In this document: positions 1 through 12,834 of the stretch, one piece after another
Numbering within the stretch: position 1 is the first letter of the stretch
How the letters are laid out: each line of letters opens with the position of its first letter
Position numbers and translations under genes: made by a program
Notes under the pieces: model-generated
Told to the model about the DNA's origin: nothing
What the model saw: only the letters and a program-made list of their open reading frames with translations
Database searches by the model: none
Assembly: GCA_013433145.1 (NCBI GenBank)
Contig: CM024191.1
Coordinates: forward strand, 5,410,501 to 5,474,500
Source of the DNA: Ascaris suum
Taxonomy: Eukaryota > Nematoda > Chromadorea > Rhabditida > Ascarididae
Direction: 5' to 3'
DNA length: 64,000 nucleotides

Positions 1-168
1 AAATTTATGGGACCGGTCCACACCTTTAACACCTTGCGAGAAACACTTCGATAAGAGGTGCTATATTGGCCGATAGTGAGTGCAATTGTATTTGGTCCAC
101 ACCTATGCCGGTTGGCTTGTACATTTACCTAAGAACACTGCGAAGTTTAGCAGGAAAATATAATAAAC

Positions 169-3100
169 CTCCTTGCGAACGTCGAGAAGTGCGACCTCTT
201 GTGGAGTGGTCACTAGAATGGCTCCATCAAGCGAACTCGTCTGCAGCAGATACTGCACCACTGATATGTGCTCATCCGACGTTCCGGGCGGTGTGTCGAT
301 CAGAAGATAATCTATAGTACCCCAATCGACATCCTTAATAATTGCCCCCTTATTAATAAACAATACAGATTCCCTCGTAGTTTGCCAATGGCGACATTAA
401 CTTAGGCAACCGGGTCTTATCAGCAAATCTAACATTTCACACCGCTTACAAAAAAACCGATAAAAGCAAGGTTTAAACATCTTTCTAAGTAAGCGTTTAG
501 AGCAAATAAAATTCACCTTAATTTTTTGCCACAAAATATGCTCTATATAATTAAGCAGCTCTGCAGTGATTTGTCGTTGCCATTCAACCCGATATAAGTG
601 CTCTTATTAGTCTTTGGTGCAAAAATAGAAACGTTAATCGCTGCATCGTTGATATTTCTTTCTTTGGTTTGGCAGTAAAATTTTTCCGTTCTACTCTCAG
701 CTAATCACAATTGTTATCAAGCCATACTTTAAAGAAAGCAAAAAGAACCCCCCCCCCCAAAAAAAAAGCAATATTCACCGCATATTTCAATCTTAAATTT
801 CTCTTCGAGAAAGCAAACTTCAAGAACCGATGGTACTTTAACTACTATTTCGCTTATTCCAACAAAGTTCAAATGAAGAGCGAATTCATTTTTTGCGCCA
901 AATTCGCTTTTCGCTTCAATTGTTGTGTAAAGAACAAAGCAAGCTTATATAAAACCTTATTTTTATCACCTTCAAAAATTGTTTGATGAGGGCATTTTTT
1001 CGAGCGCCACGCCAAATCACCGCCTCATTTCTATTCTGTATGAGGAAAGCGATACTCATAATGGTGAGATTGTCCGTTATGAAAATTGGACTCCATCCAT
1101 CTGCGCTTTCGTGAACACTTTCCCCTTCGACCCCCATCATTCGTGCTTGCGATGGACCGCAAATATCCACATCGAGTATGGCGACCTGCAATAAGCCTAC
1201 ACTACCAAGCTTTTTACTTTTTCAATTACAATTAGGAAAGCCGCAAGTCTATTACTTTCAACGGGTTGAAGGGGGCGGAGGGGGGGTGGGGGGATGGCAG
1301 GAACTGTCTCATATCTGAGGGGCTAGATTGAAGGTGGTGAAAGAAAATGTGGTAGAGGGGGGGAGGGGTGGGGAGGGAGCAAATCACATGACATAAAATC
1401 CTTGCTTTTATTGCCATTAGTGAAATTTGTTTCGAAAATTGAAAGTCGATTAATCTGGCGATTCTTTCAAAAAAAAATTTTTTTTGACGCGATCAAAACA
1501 GTGCTCACTCTACCTTGACAGTCAAGGTGATGTGATCTCGTTAAGGTAACGTTGCGTTTATCAACGTAATTGCCCAATATTTATAGGAGTTTTGCAAACG
1601 ATCGAATACATTATCACATATATCAGCAGCTGCTTAATATATCCACAACAACTAATACGGCAACCTTTAGACATAATTTTCACTCGTTAACAAATTAAAA
1701 ATGAAGTTCGGTGTAGCGGAGCCGGAAGTAGCCCTTTTTGGAAAAAAAAATCGCTGACTTCACAAGATCGCTTGAAGAGTTTCCAGATTCCTAGAAAATG
1801 GTCTACGCTTAATTTTAGAAGCATTATTGCCATTCCCCGACATTGTCTATCACATTCCAATGCACAAAAGCTTAACATTGGCTACTTGAATATTTCAAGG
1901 CGTAAACAGGTTGCGCCTTTTGCTATGCAAAGAAAGGAAAAAAAGATTGAAACACCGCAAAAAAATAACCTGTTTGTTGGGATCAGTGGCGATCGCGCGG
2001 GCGAGATTAGCGGTCACCGTACTCTTACCAACGCCACCTTTGCCAGAGAGAATCAGCACTTTATGTTTGACGTTCTTCAAGCGGTCACTGATAAAAGCTA
2101 AATCTTCATCCGGTTTTCTCAGCTCTCCGGATGCGCAGACTGCTTGATTTGGACATCCGGCACACGATGAAACATGAAAATGACTTCGAATTAGAATAGC
2201 CGCAAACTCCGATTTAAGCTATCAATGAGAAAAACATCTGAGAAGGAAGGGAGCGGAAGAAGGAAGTGGGGACGGAGAAGAGAAATGACTTCATAATCCA
2301 GGAATGTAAGAATTAAGGAAATATTAAATTGTTCTATGTATTCTACTAATATAATTTGCTGCAAAAATGCATCTGTGCAACGAAGTACTCTTGCAGCAAT
2401 TAGTTCGATATATCGGGAAAAAAAACCTCTACCGTAATATTCCAATAGTACCCCATGGGACATTTAGAAAGTTTGAAAATCTCCGGCATCAACGAAATTT
2501 TTTTTTCAGACAAAATGATCGAGTTTATTTTCAATGAAAGCATAAAATTATTTGATTTGTTCCACATCCCTGCATGCTAACTGTTGAAATTATTCAGCAA
2601 AACGAGATCAAACTGTGCATAGTTGTGGCGCAATACACCTGCCAGGTAACTTTATAACGTTGCACGTTCACAAATAACTAACGCTGGAAAACTTACAACT
2701 ATCGACGGACAAAATGCAACGGCTAACGGAAGGGACGCAAGGCAAGTTTTCGTTTCGTTATTCAACTTTTAACGAGAAAAACTACCACTTATATGTCCGA
2801 TTGAGATTACTTTCTTTTATATTCTAAGCGAAACAAACATAAAAGTCCTTAACTCTGCATATCTGATCCATCCGAACCATAGATTTCTCGGTAAAAGAAC
2901 GTAACTAGGAAGGGGGGGGGGGGAATGGGGAGAAGTGAAGATGATTTTTCAATCGATTATTATTGAAGAATCAGGTGCTCATAATTAGAAATTGTAATTT
3001 GAATGTTTTAAGGGATTTTTGTGTGCATTCCAATCCCCACCTCCCCCCCCCCCTTCCTCCCTACCTCCCGTCCACAAGCACACATCCCCTCCCCCGTTCC

Positions 3101-3585
3101 TCCGTTTGGGGAGGAGAAGGGAGTGAGGTAAGGATTCTAGGCACTCGTCCTCTCATAGCACAGCAGTGAGCATGCGTAATCAAGCAAGACCGTGAATGAA
3201 GGAAGTACTGCCTTACTATTGCATTAAAATTCTAAACACACCGATTTTAAAGGCAAATCGACTTTAATGCATGCTGTAACTTAGTATGGCTACAATATCG
3301 CAAATGCTAAGTAGCCCCAATTGCAGGCAGTGGTGGGGGTTGGGCGGGAGAGGGGGAGGGGGTGGCAGGAAGCGTGGGGTGAGTGCCGCCATCGGCTATG
3401 TCGTATTCCACAGCTGGAAGGTTCAAAATAAAGTTGGAGAGGTATAGGAAAGGTATGCGGTGGGTTTGCCCACATGGAGACATTTCTCGGCTAGTGGACA
3501 GCGAATGCAAAAGATATACCTTTCCAGCCTGTTCACTGCTCGTTCCGGGACAATTTTCGTTCGCATCGCTTGGAACGTCCGACAT
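169..3585 (-). CDS. NUBP1: NUBP1/Nbp35-type cytosolic Fe-S cluster scaffold P-loop ATPase (partial, 3' end outside window)
   Basis: Four minus-strand exons are visible: 3585–3520, 2173–1970, 1185–970 and 333–169, all phase 0, giving 217 residues of a protein usually a little over 300 long. Exon 1 starts [14 protein letters not shown]. Together with exon 2 it holds the four N-terminal cysteines (ENCPG, then [10 protein letters not shown]) that bind a 4Fe-4S cluster in this family. Exon 2 carries the deviant Walker A loop GKGGVGKST. Exon 3 has [10 protein letters not shown] and GWSP; exon 4 has [10 protein letters not shown] and [14 protein letters not shown]. The family builds Fe-S clusters with its Cfd1/NUBP2 partner for cytosolic and nuclear proteins (known for the family). 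The C-terminal exons with the CPxC motif lie left of base 1. Intron 1 is odd: the in-frame junction before exon 2 reads TTTTCAT, not CAG. Identity is very secure; only the exon 1–2 junction is doubtful. Confidence 0.93.
1264..1380 (+). repeat. G-rich tract in NUBP1 intron 3 (exons 2–3)
   Basis: Two blocks of G-runs of three to seven, separated by an AT-rich spacer, lie on the plus strand between exons 2 and 3 of NUBP1. The transcript therefore carries C-runs. Four or more G-runs in close succession could form a G-quadruplex on the non-transcribed strand. Similar tracts recur through the window. Confidence 0.6.
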
Positions 3586-3608
3586 CCTTTCAATGTAATT
3601 GCAATTCA

Positions 3609-3616
3609 CTGTAAAG
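3609..3616 (-). promoter_or_regulatory. Candidate trans-splice acceptor for NUBP1
   Basis: Read on the minus strand, CTTTACAG ends 23 nt upstream of the NUBP1 start codon, with no coding exon before it. This is the position and form of a nematode spliced-leader acceptor. It could also be the end of an ordinary 5'-UTR intron. Confidence 0.4.
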
Positions 3617-6044
3617 TTAGCGATCAGTGGTACTTCACAAAAAACAACAACCAGGTCTATATTTGAAGAGCTCGGAAACCCTATAGAATTTGCGTAGCTA
3701 AAATGAAGAAAAAATATCAGATACTGTGAAACACATTGTGTAGTCCTCATTGAGTTCGGGTCGAACCTGGTCCCACTTCATGTCTTTTTCAAGACCACGA
3801 CCAGATTTAAGCGTATAGTTATGCGAACATGATCTTTTGGGGATGTAGTTGCAACGCTAGAGTGCTTCTAAAATTTCTCTACTTCAACAGCATAATTTCT
3901 GGATTTCTTGTTCCATAACCACAAAGCCACATTCCGGGAAGCATCCTCCCATCCCACACAAAAGACCCATCCCCCTCTCTAGTTGTATTCCGCAACGGGT
4001 CTACTAAAACAAAGAATCCGGAAAACACTCCAAGGAGTACTCTCATCTGCTCATTGCCGAAGTTTTATGGTTGTTAGAGAAAAAGGTGGCGAATTCCTTG
4101 GAAATTTTTCACTGCGGCATATCTGTGACCACAAAAAACTGATAGCGGTTTTCCCGATTTTGAGTGAGAGTTGGCATAATCCATTCAAGATTAAATAGGT
4201 AAGTGATGATTTTCAAATAATTTCAATCCTAACCAACTAATGCTCAAAAAAAAAGAGAAACGATATGGAAGATTGCCAGCGATATCAAACGGGTGAAAAT
4301 TTCTCAACGAGAGCTTTATGCGCAAACATAGTGTAAAACGCGGCACAGGATTCTCGTACGAAAACCTAGGTCCTTCACGAGTGGGACTGGCACCTTGCAT
4401 TCCTCGCATCTTAGCCAGCAGAGAGAAGGTTCTCGCCTCTACCTGTTAGGTCATTATTCCTTGCTGCAAGAAGGTTTTTCCCTTCCTGTTGTTTTTTCGA
4501 ATCATCTTCCTCTTTCTCTACTATTTTAGTGCTTAAATGAAAACATAGACAAATAATAGAAAGTTACCGTCTCTTCTTTGATTGTTTCATAGGATCGGAG
4601 TACATCGTGTATAGTTCAATTGTTCGCATATGTGAAAATCTGCGCACGATCGTGCATATTAACTCGCAGTTTTCGTTTTGTCTTCTGGAGAAATATTGGT
4701 GGAGAGAATACTGCCGTTGAGATGGATATGCGTGGATAGGACGTTTTGCTTCCCTTTTATTGTCGTTACAATGCTAGCCGCACTGGCGAGAAAGAATGGA
4801 GGGCTCCGTGGTCAAGCCAAAAAATATAAACTGTAATTCCAGAGCTACGGCATACCGCCGGGTCGAAACATAGGAATGAAGAAGTCATGGCGCTGCCATA
4901 ATTCCTCATCTTTCGGTCAAAGTTCTATTGACACTGCAGCCATATTTTCTTAGCTAAACGATCCGTGACCAGATCCACAAATTTCTTGTTTCATACTTCA
5001 ATATGAAATAAGCATACACAATGACATATGAGTAGCCAATTTTGTTCATAGAATTAAACGTATATTTTATAAGAGTTTGCCGATTATAATTGCAGCTAAT
5101 TGAAAGGTCATCTGCAGGAAAAGTACTTCCTTAGTTGCTTTTTTTCTCCAAGAAGGAATTTTCACAACTGAATGATTTTAGAGTCAATTTAATGAGAATA
5201 TAATAACAGCAAAATTAGCGGAAGTATTCTTCCACGTTTTTATGTCGTTCATCGAAAGAAATAGAACTTAATTATCAAAATATTTGTAGAATAATACCCC
5301 GTAATGTGTATTCCCTAATATAAAATATACTATTGATATAAGCATTCACTACAAAATAATAATAGTTTTTTTTTTTTTTAAATATTGCATAAAATTAGGT
5401 TTTTGAAATACTATGGAATAATTAAGCAATTGTGATATTTTTTTTTTTCGCTCCATCGTTTGGAGAAAATCTTGAAGCGAAGGGCGGAGTTCATAATCGT
5501 TGTTTTCAATTTAGATGCCTGCCCCTTCTCTTGAACGATCTTCAGTTCTCATTGGAAATGCTACTACTTACTTGTGGATGATGGTTACATTTATAAGCGG
5601 GTAAATTTGTCGTATAATTCGTCGATGTTCATGTCAAATATCTTTCCCTAAGGCAGATATCAAGTTATGATTGGTGACATTTACCGATATTACTAGCCGA
5701 CAAGGTGAATTACTTCTGAATCGTGCCCTAAGTAGTGCAATTTTTTTTTTTTTTTTTATCGTCGAAGAAATTAGTGCAATTGTTTGAGAAACTTTTATAA
5801 GTTAGTGCTATTTAGATGAAATAAGGTGTTGATTATTTCTCACGTAAACTTATAGTGAGTGCACTAATTTGAATCGTTAATTGCAATGAGAAGTGAGATG
5901 TTGAGAGAAGTTTTTCGTTAATTGTTCAATTGTTTAAATTGTCGATTATAGATCACCTTTAATAGTACATTAAATGCGAGTGTTTAATTGTGCTAATTCC
6001 CCGCTACATATTTATCAATTATGTGGATGCGTTCTCACCGAAAG
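3617..6044. other. Intergenic region between the divergent NUBP1 and NMNAT genes
   Basis: About 2.4 kb separates the two start codons and must contain the promoters of both genes. It is AT-rich with poly-A and poly-T runs (for example 5367–5380, 5437–5449 and 5741–5757). No conserved coding segment was recognised, and no promoter element can be assigned with confidence. Confidence 0.5.
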
Positions 6045-6052
6045 TTTTCCAG
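6045..6052 (+). promoter_or_regulatory. Candidate trans-splice acceptor for NMNAT
   Basis: TTTTCCAG ends 19 nt before the NMNAT start codon and no upstream coding exon was found. This fits a spliced-leader acceptor. The ORF is open to an earlier ATG at 6021, but the acceptor falls after it, which supports the start at 6072. Confidence 0.45.
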
Positions 6053-6071
6053 TTCTCTTCAAGGGTATAAA

Positions 6072-6879
6072 ATGAGCAGCCTAGAAGGTGCACGTGTCGC
6101 ATTACTAGCATGTGGTTCATACAATCCACCAACTGTGATGCATTTACGAATGTTTGAAGCTGCGCGGAGCTTTTTGGAGAGTCGATATGATTGCAACGTT
6201 GTGGAAGGTATCATCAGCCCGGTAGCCGACTCTTTCGCCAAGCCTGGACTTCTTCCCGCCTGCAACAGGTACGTTTATTTCCGTCATTTCGTGCTCATAG
6301 AGTTGTTGCACACCTTGATGAGGCGAGATTGTTTTTTCTAATTGTATTGTATTCTTCAAATAGTGTCTGAAACATATAACGGATCTGACTAAAGGGCGCC
6401 CACTTCTTCGAAGCGTAAGCTATACGGTGCCAAAAAGTTCATACCTCTAATTGGTTATTTCCGTAGGAATATAGGTGTACCTGTAAAAAAGAAATAATCA
6501 CTGGCAAAAGGCAAGTGTAACACGTTGTAAGCGAATCATAATAAATTGTGAGTTTAAAGAAAAAGAACAAATAGAAGACATTTCAAAGGAATTAAAAAAC
6601 CATAAGAGGTTGGAATAAAATGATATAATTCATTAGCTGGTTACTATAAAGGAAATTTATAATTTTCATGATTTGATTTTTACTGTTTATTAATATTTCA
6701 TTTTCTCCTCTCTTATAATATAAATGAGCAAAAAATTTTTGGAATCTTTTAAATCAAAATAATTTTCATTCAGATTTAAATTTACTGATCAGATTTAGAA
6801 TATAGAATACCCATTTTTTTGATAGGTTTGGCATTTTTTTGTATAGTAACATAGTAAAATTTTTTAATTAAATTAGTGT

Positions 6880-6946
<67 letters not shown>

Positions 6947-9900
6947 TTGAATATAATTGACGCATTTTAATCGCTGTCTTTGCGTGAAAAGTGAATTCGA
7001 TACTTTAAGGTGCCTATAATCTATAAGGAAATATCAGCGTAATTGTTTTGAACCATATTTGTTTTTCGAATTAGTACCCGACGTACTTTTTCATTTTTCG
7101 TTCACGTTAAGCTCATCATGTGCTCTTTTCTTTTCCCTCCTTATTTTTCCCTCTTTCTCCCTCCCTATTTCCACTCCTCTTTCCCTTCTCACTTTTTCTC
7201 TCTCTTCCTTTTTATTTTTCCCTCTTTTCCCACCTTGTTTTTCCCTTTCTCTCCCTCTCAACTTTTCTCTACATATTCCTTGCTTAACAGCATTGCTTCT
7301 TGTAATTTCTTTAGTTTGAAGCGCTTTTACTCAATGATTTTGGGCTACCTGTATAGGTATTTCACCTAATAACACTAAAATATTCATTAATCTTAAAGCA
7401 TTTTAGAGATTTTACCCGCAATATTCTCATAAAAGAAAATTGTATGTGAAGGAATAGGAGGGTATTCCGCATTTTATGGTTTATTTCAACAGTTTATAAG
7501 CATCTACACGACAATATTGCACACGATCACGTATCAATAACATAATCGAGTCTTTGTCTATTTCTTTACTTTATTTGGCACTCTGTTTATATGTTTCTGT
7601 CTCACCATCATATCGACATTTTACCAGGTGATTACTCAAGCTTATTTAGGGATCATTTCTGAAAATATTTTGTCCGACGTTAGATAATCGTCGGAAGTTT
7701 TTCTGTAATTGAAGTGCTGCTATTAGAGTTATATTATCGGTTGTTGTTATTCTATATACTAATGGCTTCAGTATACAAAAGCATGGATTAGTGCCTTCTG
7801 AGCGTGTTTGGGGAGTCGGCACACCCAAACCAAAGAGATGGACGCTTTTTCACCTTATCACAATATCGGTATAAGAAGTGTTTACTGAATGACCAGGAAG
7901 ATTCACAGCTGAGCGTTGCGAGGATGGGGATTTCGAAAAAGATGTTTTTATAAAATAGATGTTGGGGGGGGGGGAGGAAGGGGGAGGTTGTTTTTGATCC
8001 TCTAACGCTCCCATTGGTAACGACTTTCATGAATAGGGCTATTGAGCCTAATGATAACAAACATCCCGCTGTGAAGGACAAATTGATAAGAGCGTGCTTT
8101 TTGACTCCATTGAGAGATCAACTTTGGAAGCTATCTAGTTGACTCCGAGTTACATGAAATCTAGGAGTGGTAGAGTGACAGCCTTTATGGAAAGCTGGAA
8201 ACTTTTGCTTATGTAGGAGATAATGATCTACTTATGTCTTGCCGCGTTGCATTTTAGTTGCGCTCAGCGATATTCTGCAATAAAATAGATAGATTTTAAA
8301 TACTTCGATCAATATTGATCAGTTACTAATTTTTTAAAATTTTCAGTGCACTTTTTTTTTGCTTCCGCTATCTTTGGCACCGAAATTATTGTTGTTTAGG
8401 AATTTTCCCATCCCATTTAGTTTTTTTTTTTTGTGTGATATCGTTGTTGTATTCTATTTTCTCTTTCTTATTATTTATCCTTGATTGAGTGTCCTAAAAT
8501 ATTCCTCGGGAATTTTCAAAAAGATATTCAGGTTTTCTAGTAGAGAATGTCTGGATGATTTTTTCCACATAACATTGGATTGATCATCCTCTCATTCGAT
8601 TAGGCTTATTTCAGCATATAAGAAATATGCTCCCTTATCTTTATGGCTTATTCTTATCATATTTTTCTGTGTCGTTTAAAGATGAATCGCTAAAGGAATT
8701 AAAAACCTCTAAGGAAGAAAACTTCGGTTCCTGTTTTTTTTTTTTTTTTTTGCATCCATTCATTCTCTTCCTGTTCTCTGAGCGATGATGCGGAAAGTGC
8801 CGCCATCGTATTTATTGATTCCCTTCATTGTCGTTTTGTCGTTGTTTTTTGGATTATTGCATTTTGCACTTGTGAAGATTTCAATGCAAATTCAGAATTG
8901 TGCTATTTGTTGGCACACTGAACAATTCTCGAGATTGACATCTTCGAGAATGGAACGGGACGTATCACTATGCATTACATAGAAGTTGTTGTTACTACAG
9001 AACCGGGTTATTGAGTACCTGATGGATGCTCAATACCTGTGCAGGTATTGGATAATTATCGGATGTGAGACGCATAGACAAAGGTATCGGCAAGTTGCAT
9101 TAGTGCAATAGCTACTGTAGATTTTTGATCGATGAAATTAGTGGATTTTAATTGTTGGATGGCCATGACTCATGTATTTGTGTTGTAAGCGTTTCTCGTT
9201 GTTTGTATGCTTCTATTGTTGTCATTAGTTGTTTTATATATTAAACAACGATTAGGTTTTTCTCCTCTTTTGAGATTAAAAGTCAATTTTTGGCTTTTTT
9301 ATTTATTTTTTCTCGTTTTCAAGTTTTTGATTAAAAAAAGCGGAAGAAAATTGCCAATAAGCGAAAGATTTGTTGATAATATTAGTTGGCAAAATATTGA
9401 GGAGGATATTTAGTTTTTAAACTATGGATAAAACGTATTTGATGACCTTTAATGATCTTTCTTTAGCGAGCTATAGATTCGTTGAAATTTTCCACAAAGA
9501 TCTCAAAGATGAATGCAATCATTCATGAATTCATTGGTGACATTTCTTCATTAACAATGAACTCAGAAAGGATAGAATTTGTTTCTAAATTCAATTCGAG
9601 TTTTTAAGTTGCAAATGCGAATATTTTCGAACAATCCGTTCGTGTATTTCACTACTTTTTTTGATTAGATTATTTTTCTATCTTTTAGCATTAGTTCTCA
9701 TTTTCTCGTCAGTAAATGCTCTTGAGTGGTCGGTCTACTTTTAATTTGATCGTAAATAATTTCGTTGTTACATTTTAAGCGTCGATATTTTTTCACCCGG
9801 TAAATTTATTACTCTTTAATACTTACTAAGAATATCAACTTTCATTATGAGTAACGTGCACGGTGATTTTTTTTTTCATTTAGGGATTCATTTTAGGAAG

Positions 9901-12834
9901 TTAAACAATGCAATTTCATACTAGAGACTTGCTCGGAATTTTGGTCGTGGTTGAATTTGAATCTGTTAATATGCACCAATGCCTTGCTTTTGCCATTTCT
10001 ATAGATGCATGCAGTATGCGAAGGTGCCAAATTTTGCAAATCTATGCCCGTTTGTAAAAATTCAGAAATTCACGTATTATTATAATACGTCTGAATTTGA
10101 TAGATTATCAGGTGTTTAGTGTTGGACGGAGCGTGTAGAAGTCTGAAAACGCGGACAGTGATGTTTAAGAGGAGTCGTTGCGTAATCTTCTGCTGAAAGT
10201 TGCTGCTGATTGCACCTGATGCGTACGTAGCCAAGGAAATTGAGCACGTGTTTCTAACAGAGAGATTGTCTTGCAGGATGCAGATGGCCGAGCTTGCAGT
10301 GAAGAGTTCGACGTGGATTCACGCGGACAGTTGGGAGTGTTCGCAGAAGCAGTGGACCCGAACGATCTGTGTCTTGAAGCACTTCAAGGATGTGCTCGAT
10401 AAGAAATTCGACATTGGCGCTCGCGTCAGGTTGATGCTGCTTTGTGGCGGCGATGTCGTCGACACATTTTCGGTAATTACGCCGAAAGGGACCAAACTAT
10501 GGGATCCCGCCGACCTGCTTGAAATTGTTCGCGATTTTGGTAATCTTTCTTCTGCTTCCTGTGCTGAGAGGTGTGTCTGATTCTCTTCCTATAAACAGAG
10601 ATTAACTATGCAATAGGCCACCCATCGCGCCTGATTGGCGCATTAATTATCTGCCTCTTCAACCTTAGTGGACCTTCTAAGGTATATTCAATTGAACAGC
10701 CAGCCACCTTCGCTCTTCTGATGAGGGCTTATTGAAACAAGCTAGCTGCCTACAACGAGGTTTTTGTAAGCGCAGCGCTTTTTACTACCCTAGAAATTCG
10801 ACCGGCCTTAATGCTTCAGGAGATTCAAAAATTATGTCGTGTAGGGTAGATGCTCATATGTATTCTGTGCAGGTTAAGTGCTCTTAGTTGTCACGTTTTC
10901 ACATTTTTAGCTCATTTCACCTATTCAGATAGGATGTGTATATTACATGTACGTCTGATGAACCAAAGGCAATTGGTACCGCAATTCACTTTCCAGCATT
11001 TTGACGATTCTGAGCGTGTGCCATATAGAACAGTTGATCGGAAGCCGTTGTTGTGGAGGCTTATATCGAAGTAAGCCTCTACTCGAAGAAAGCTTCCGTT
11101 AATCGCAGTTGTTGAGTAGGGGCTTCATTTGAGCGAAAATTCATTGGGGTCCATCTGAGATGCAGGTACTTTGTTGTATATAAGTACTCCTTGACGAAAG
11201 TTTTTATTCAACAGCCCTTCCAGATACCCACCCTAAAAGGCTTCCTCACTTCAAACACTAATATGTGACATCATTCTCGTTTGTCTGTCTCCCAGTAAGA
11301 GTTATGAATACCTCTGAAGTATGTAACAAAAAAGTACTGTAATGAGGGAAACCGCTTTGAACAGTACACGTCCTCTTGAATGTACTAGAAACTCTCCTTT
11401 AATAAAATCGTGCTCGGTGAGCAACGCTGTAAGTTAACTTCCTATGAACTTTTCGACGAGTGATTTTGTAATGCTAGGATCGTTGTGCATCTCGTTTCAA
11501 ATTGAAAAGTGCAATCGCATTCAAAGCAAGATGAACACTACGATCTTATCTTTGTTTAAATCAAGCGGCGCCAACGATGAATGTATTGTCGAGCGGAAGT
11601 GGAGCCGCTAGAAATTGCGAGCGAGAAATTTTATCAGGCATGCGATCAAGCGGGAGCATGAGAAACTGTGATACTCCGCGATTTTTTGCCCGGGGATATT
11701 TATTTGCACCACAAAATCGTTCCTACTCAATCCCTATAGTAATGAACGTTTTTCAAAACAAAGCACTTTCGAGGACCATGACGATATATCCCGAGGATTG
11801 AAGGGCTCGTGTCCATAGTATCAGTCATATTACAAGTGGTGCATCTGCTTGATTAGGCGACTGAGCTGATTTCCATGTGTTTCTTCTGCGAAAATAAATA
11901 AGGGAAGGTTTTGTGCGAAAGGTGCACACTACCGAGATAGAGTTGGTGGATGGTACATCATACCTGGTGCAGGTGAATTGAACATTTTACAGGTGGTATT
12001 TGCACAAGCTATTAACAGAAAAATAAAAGTATAGAACTGCACTGTTGATGATTTCAAATTCAGGTGCTTATTTTTGTTGGCCATAGTGACTTCAGAAAAG
12101 TTGCTAACTTCGAAAAATAAGTACATTTAAGCTCTTTGTAAAGCTTGATCGTACATAAGCCATTTTCCTATTAAAATTCATTGTGATACTACAGAAACGT
12201 ACCGAATTCATTAGTGAGGATTTTAGGCATTAGTGGTACGGTGGAAAGTTTTCCATTCCAACAACTGGTATGATGTTATTTTAAGAGGCAAAAATTTGCT
12301 TATTATAATATAATATGGTGATCTCTTTCATTTACGGCTACTGAGAGGAGCAAGGGTTTTCTGGTATTTTGTATTTTCTGGTATTTTCTGGTATTTCTGG
12401 TAAGATCGTAGAACGCATATGTCAGTGGGAAAGATAAGTGAAATTTTGAAGAATTTGTTGTGTATACGATTTGACTTATTGAAATGCTGAACGGTGGTTT
12501 AGGTTTGGTAGTGCTGTCACGTCATAACTCAAAGCCAATGGAAACTCTCCAAACCCTACCGTTTCTGGACGGATTTCGTTCAAATGTTTACGTATTCGAC
12601 GATGACGTGATGCCGAACGAGGTGAGCTCAACGAGAGTTCGTAACGCTATTCGATGCGGTAAATCCGTCAAATATTGCATTGAAGACAGCGTTCTGGAAT
12701 ACATCCGCGAGCACCATCTCTATGCTACCACCACGTCTCCAAAGCCTCCCACCAGCCAACCAGCCATCTCAGGCGACAACACTGATGAGAGGCACAAATC
12801 TTTCGACGACGAGTACGCCAATCGTAACATCTAG
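6072..12834 (+). CDS. NMNAT: Nicotinamide/nicotinate mononucleotide adenylyltransferase (NMNAT)
   Basis: Three exons, 6072–6268, 10277–10539 and 12503–12834, join in phase to 263 codons plus stop, a normal length for an animal NMNAT. The enzyme joins NMN or NaMN to the AMP part of ATP, the last step of NAD synthesis. Residues 15–26 read GSYNPPTVMHLR, the (G/S)xFNPxTxxH nucleotide-binding signature with the catalytic-type His24. ISPVADSF follows, then in exon 2 WECSQKQWTRT and LLCGGDVVDTF. The second nucleotidyltransferase signature VSSTRVRNAIR begins at residue 194. Domain order and spacing match nematode and vertebrate NMNATs without gaps. The tail after LYATTT (about 40 residues, Ser/Thr/Pro-rich then acidic) is not conserved. 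Introns are about 4.0 and 2.0 kb. There is no signal peptide; the isoform location (nuclear or cytosolic) cannot be told. Which vertebrate NMNAT it equals is unresolved. Confidence 0.95.
6880..6948. repeat. (TTTA)n microsatellite
   Basis: About 17 uninterrupted copies of TTTA lie in NMNAT intron 1. Confidence 0.95.
9031..9050. repeat. Short perfect hairpin
   Basis: CAATACCTG and its exact reverse complement CAGGTATTG are separated by two bases. A second inverted pair (TTGAG...CTCAA) overlaps its left arm. It lies within NMNAT intron 1 and may be chance. Confidence 0.5.

Noticed and set aside
3307..3510. Open extension of NUBP1 exon 1 into a proline-rich tail
   Set aside because: It is read-through past a good donor (AAG|GTATAT) into a G-rich intron.
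3745..3775. Reverse-strand GGTTCGACCC resembling a tRNA B box
   Set aside because: The five bases on either side of the loop do not pair as a T-stem, and no acceptor stem or A box sits at the right distance.
7059..7369. Phe/Ser/Pro-rich frames resembling membrane proteins
   Set aside because: They come from a pyrimidine-rich T/C tract inside NMNAT intron 1; low complexity and two overlapping frames.
8785..8982. 65-codon frame with a hydrophobic stretch
   Set aside because: Lies in NMNAT intron 1, no splice context, and T-rich DNA readily encodes hydrophobic residues.
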